From Ricinus communis (Eukaryota; Streptophyta; Magnoliopsida; Malpighiales; Euphorbiaceae): a DNA stretch of 64,000 nt. Within the stretch, counting starts at the first letter, position 1, and each line of letters begins with the position of its first letter. Of the stretch, positions 60,602-64,000 are shown in pieces. The DNA is taken from NCBI RefSeq assembly GCF_019578655.1, contig NC_063263.1, positions 25,357,001-25,421,000 on the forward strand, given 5' to 3'. The notes beneath the pieces were generated by a model. That model worked only from the letters and a program-made list of their open reading frames with translations. It was not told where the DNA came from and searched no databases. Made by a program: the position numbers and the translations under genes.

Positions 60602-60690
60602 TTGTTCTCTCAATAAAATAAAGGAGACTTTTGAGTAATGGAGTAGCTAAGGGATTTGGATGGGACGAGCGAGAAGCCTGGAGAGACTTT
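60602..60690 (+). repeat. Duplicated 3' flank segment, distal copy
   Basis: Shortened copy of the 59825-60010 segment; see that entry. Confidence 0.6.
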
Positions 60691-62131
60691 GGCAAAGTTA
60701 TTGGCTTTTTGTTCGCTTTCGGTCAAAATAGCCTGAATTATTTTTGTTTAAAAGAATTTTTTTGTTAGTAATTGTTCGGTCATTCCACCTCAAAATGACT
60801 CAGATGGGCTCGAAAAATCTATTTTAGCCAAAATGGCCGAAATTGGACCGATTTAAACTGACAAATTATTAGGAGTAATTACAGAAAATACGTTATTTTT
60901 TTAAAATTCTTACAGTCTTACCTTTCTTTTTTACAATTTTACCTTCTCTTTTAATATTTATACATTTTTTTTTTATATCCTCTCTCATCAAACATGGATG
61001 TCAAGGCTTAAATTACTTTAGGTTTCTGTTTTAGAAAGCGAGGATTCCGTTTCTGGCCTCAGATCGGCCGAAAAACGCCGGCAAATGTTGGTTTGGGTGG
61101 TAGCAGTGAGAGCCACCTACTTTTTTTCCTTGGTTCGAGGTTTTTAGCCTAAACCCGATAAAGTAGAGATCGTTGGACAACTGGGGAGAAGGAGACGAGG
61201 GGGGCTGTTTTGGTTATTTTCAGAAAAAGAAAAGTCCATTTCAATCCCTCCTTAACATGTCTGCTACAGTAAAGTTCGATTTTTTTAGTTATTTATCAAT
61301 TTTCCCTTTTTATTATTTATTTAATTATAATCACAACCAATTAACCCTAGTTTAGATTTATTAATATAATGAAATAAAATAAGATGATAATGAATATAGA
61401 TTTAAACTCAAAAATATATTTTATGAAAATTGGATGTGCCGTTAAAATATCACTAGCTAATTTTTAAATCACTAAAATTATGAAAATACAGTTATTTTAT
61501 AAAAATAAGAAAATAAATAGTACATTACAATAATTGATTAATTAAAATTAAAATAATTTATTTAATGCTCGGAGTTAACACTAAAAATATTAACTTTATC
61601 AAAATGCCTCAAAGGATTAAATAAAACTAAAATTGAAATTACGGATTATTATTATAGATTTTTAATTTATCATACTCGAGTTTGAAAGATACTTTTATTA
61701 ATTAAATACATTAAAATAGAATATTTTATCAATTAAATTATAAAAATAGAATAATGCACAGTAAATAATTAGTCAAATCAATTATAAAAATATTTTTCAA
61801 ATACATGATACTAATACTGAAGGATATTAATTTACTAAAATATCCTTGAAAATTTAATTTTTAATTAAAAAATTTAGGATATTACAAGAATATTGATCCA
61901 AAAAAGACATGTAGAAACATGAGAAAAAAAATCAAATTAAGTGGTTTTTGTGATGTAGAATTAGTTACTTTGAAAGATTTTTGTTGATGTTTAATTGATC
62001 CTTGGTTGATTTTATGATGAATAAAAAATTATTTTTAATTTTTAATTATTTATTTATTTACCTTTCTTTTTTGTAACAGAATGATTTTGTTGATTTTTTG
62101 GTTGATGTTCTTAGTTGTTGATGTTTAACCT
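60691..62131. other. Unassigned repeat-like DNA
   Basis: No gene recognised. Text such as AGATCGGCCGAAAAACGCCGG (about 61062) and TTAACACTAAAAATATTAAC (61575) resembles leader or LTR sequence of - oriented Gypsy LTRs elsewhere in the window, but no clear ends were found. ORF 61173-61355 has no domain. Confidence 0.35.
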
Positions 62132-62985
62132 TAATACGTCGACTTATCAATTGAAATAAATAATTAAGCAATTAAAAAGACAAAACAATTCATAGAAAAG
62201 ATGAATTACATTAACTTTGAATCAATCCATACAAAATAAATTAAGGTTCATCAAAATCTAAATAGTAAGAAAATTAGTTCCTAGATATTACAATAAAGAA
62301 ACAAATATTAGGGAAAGAAGATCTCAAACTAGTCATAAAAGAGTAGGAATAAAAATCTTCAATCTTTAATCTTGGAAAGCAATAAAGGAAATGATGTTCT
62401 TTCTTTAGAAATACCAATTAAAACCCTAAACATGAAAGAAAAATAAAGTTTTTAAGTATTTTTTTCTCTAGAAATGAAAATATGATGGAACTCCCTTAAA
62501 ACAACCCTAAAAGTCCCTTTAAATAGTATATTTTTATGATTGACATAGGGACCATACGGGCACCACACGGCAGTGTGGCGTCCTCAGCTTAAAATTGTTC
62601 TTGAGACAATCCTCTGGCTATACGATAAGAGCACACAGGCATGTTTTCTTCCCATCGTGTCTTGGACAATTTGCCATTTTTTCCATTTCACACAAGAAAG
62701 CTACACGGGCGTATGCTTCCCTTATCATGCACTCCTTCAATCTGCCAGTTTTTGCACTTCATACGGAAATGTTCTTCCTGTGTCATGCCGATGTGAAGCT
62801 CCATTTCTTAATAAAACAAGGACTCCTTGGCTCGTGTATTTTAATGGCAAAACTTCCTCTTATCATGCAAGCTTGCCAAGTACCTAAAAAAGGTTAAAAC
62901 AAACTCTAACAAATAAATTAAACTCAATTTGAGGTGAAATCACGATAAAACAAGACTCAAAAGTAAGTGCTTCTAGCACTTATCA
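62132..62985 (-). mobile_element. Truncated LTR of the TGATA family, reverse strand
   Basis: The - strand starts TGATAAGTGCTAGAAGCACTT at 62985 and aligns with 4119-4990, including TTACTTTTGAGTCTTG and AGTTTAATTTATTTGTTAGAG. The match stops near AATACGTCGAC (62133), so the distal ~540 bp are missing. It sits just before the end of a Gypsy LTR (GCGCGCCCGAAACTGCTGCC at 62988). ORFs 62573-62887 and 62595-62897 are fortuitous. Confidence 0.75.
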
Positions 62986-64000
62986 GTGCGCGCCCGAAAC
63001 TGCTGCCCATAATATATAGTCATTCCAAAAGCACTTTGGTACCTTTTATTGTTCTAAGAGCTTAAGCAAGTTCTCTCTTACCTTAAAGTCACTCTTTCTC
63101 TTGATTAAATCAAAGGTATAATCCTCGAAGGCTAATACTATGGATTAAACTTGTTTTAAATTTGTGTTTGACTTAGTTTTATAATCTTTCATGATTGCAT
63201 TAAGTTTAAAAATTATTTTTCATAAAGAAAACCTCAAAATCCAAAGCTCCAAGGTTTTAGGGAACACCTATGCTTTTAGCATTTTTGGTGTACTTAATGT
63301 TTTATACGCCTTTATATGACATATTTGTGGTTAGTTGAGTATATTTAGTTACTGTTTAGTAGTTTTAATGTTGATTTAATATAATTAGACATGTTTAAGT
63401 TGGGTTTAAGGTTAATACTTGCTTTAGTAGTTGAATATGCTTAATTAGGTTTTAAATGCATGATTAGTGAAATAACATGATAAAATGAGTTGGTCATTTG
63501 ATGTCTTATTTGTGCATATTAAGATTATATGTCAAATACCTAAAGTTAATATTTTTAGAAATTAAAGTGACTAATCAGATACCTTTTAGGCTTTGAATGT
63601 AATTTGCATGCTAAACGAGTTAATAAGATGATTAGAAATATGATTAAGGCTAATAAAAGGTTTTATTCTTTATTTTACTTTTACAATAAATTAGCTCTAG
63701 ATGTCGCATGATTAGCTTTCTTTTAGTGTTCATTGAGTACTATGGTTAATATGTTTAATTATATTTTTGTTGTTTTAATTAGTTTTATGAATAATTAACT
63801 AACTTAGTCTTTTCATAATACAAGTTTAATAGCTTATGCTTGTTCCTATCCTATGATAAGGATCATTATTAGCCTAGATTTAATTTGAATTGGTATCTTT
63901 CTTGTGTTTGCACATTTATTTTTATATTAGCTAGGTTGTTAGATAACTTCTCCTTTATATTTTGTTAATCTATTTTTTATCCTCATTAATTCCTTCTTTT
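62986..64000 (+). other. Gypsy LTR end and unassigned downstream DNA
   Basis: The first ~25 bases are the LTR 3' end/leader junction of the local Gypsy family (compare 11490-11515). The rest is AT-rich, without recognised coding motifs; it may be the leader of that element. Confidence 0.4.

Noticed and set aside
62573..62897. Overlapping ORFs of about 100 codons near the end of the window
   Set aside because: Both lie in the reversed TGATA-family LTR, and a similar ORF at 4209-4502 is the same LTR sequence on the other strand.

Overview
The window looks like nuclear DNA of a eudicot plant: AT-rich, with GT-AG introns, two ordinary plant genes far apart, and nested LTR-retrotransposon debris between them. 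Proteins of the two genes match the plant LSG1 and IQD families. A caulimovirid remnant with a second downstream ORF resembles endogenous florendoviruses, known from many flowering plants. I cannot name the species from sequence alone; a rosid is a guess. I recognised no tRNA, rRNA, CRISPR array or bacterial-type operon.

Layout. (1) 1-11.5 kb: remnants of one Ty3/Gypsy (Tat-like) family. A + strand gag remnant, tandem repeats and a long LTR (from 3602) face a - strand copy (7275-8890), followed by a third LTR (9365-11515). A solo LTR of another family (4119-5531) is nested in the first LTR. (2) 11.5-18.3 kb: a broken GRF-zinc-finger fragment, an AT-rich repeat, and a complete seven-exon LSG1-type ribosome-biogenesis GTPase gene (13076-17833). 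(3) 19.2-24.6 kb: a decayed Gypsy gag region carrying a cleanly bounded hAT element (20951-22682, perfect 8-bp target duplication), then another LTR. (4) 24.6-38 kb: two Copia remnants, an Athila-like fragment flanked by 507-bp direct repeats, two - strand Gypsy-type LTRs and a MITE with long terminal inverted repeats. (5) 38-41.8 kb: a truncated, stop-riddled endogenous pararetrovirus (protease, RT, RNase H, second ORF). (6) 41.9-50.8 kb: more Gypsy LTRs and pol/gag fragments, with a foreign-looking 0.67-kb insert in an integrase region. (7) 50.8-59.9 kb: AT-rich repeat units, then a six-exon IQ67-domain (IQD5/6-like) gene (54298-59383). (8) 60-64 kb: further LTR fragments and unassigned DNA.

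The two functional-looking genes have unrelated jobs: cytoplasmic 60S subunit maturation (LSG1) and calmodulin-linked scaffolding (IQD). Nothing suggests they work together. The transposon remnants show repeated nesting, deletion fusions and unusually long flanking duplications. All coordinates of degenerate elements are approximate unless exact ends are stated. Everything rests on reading translations and repeats by eye; no database search was run.
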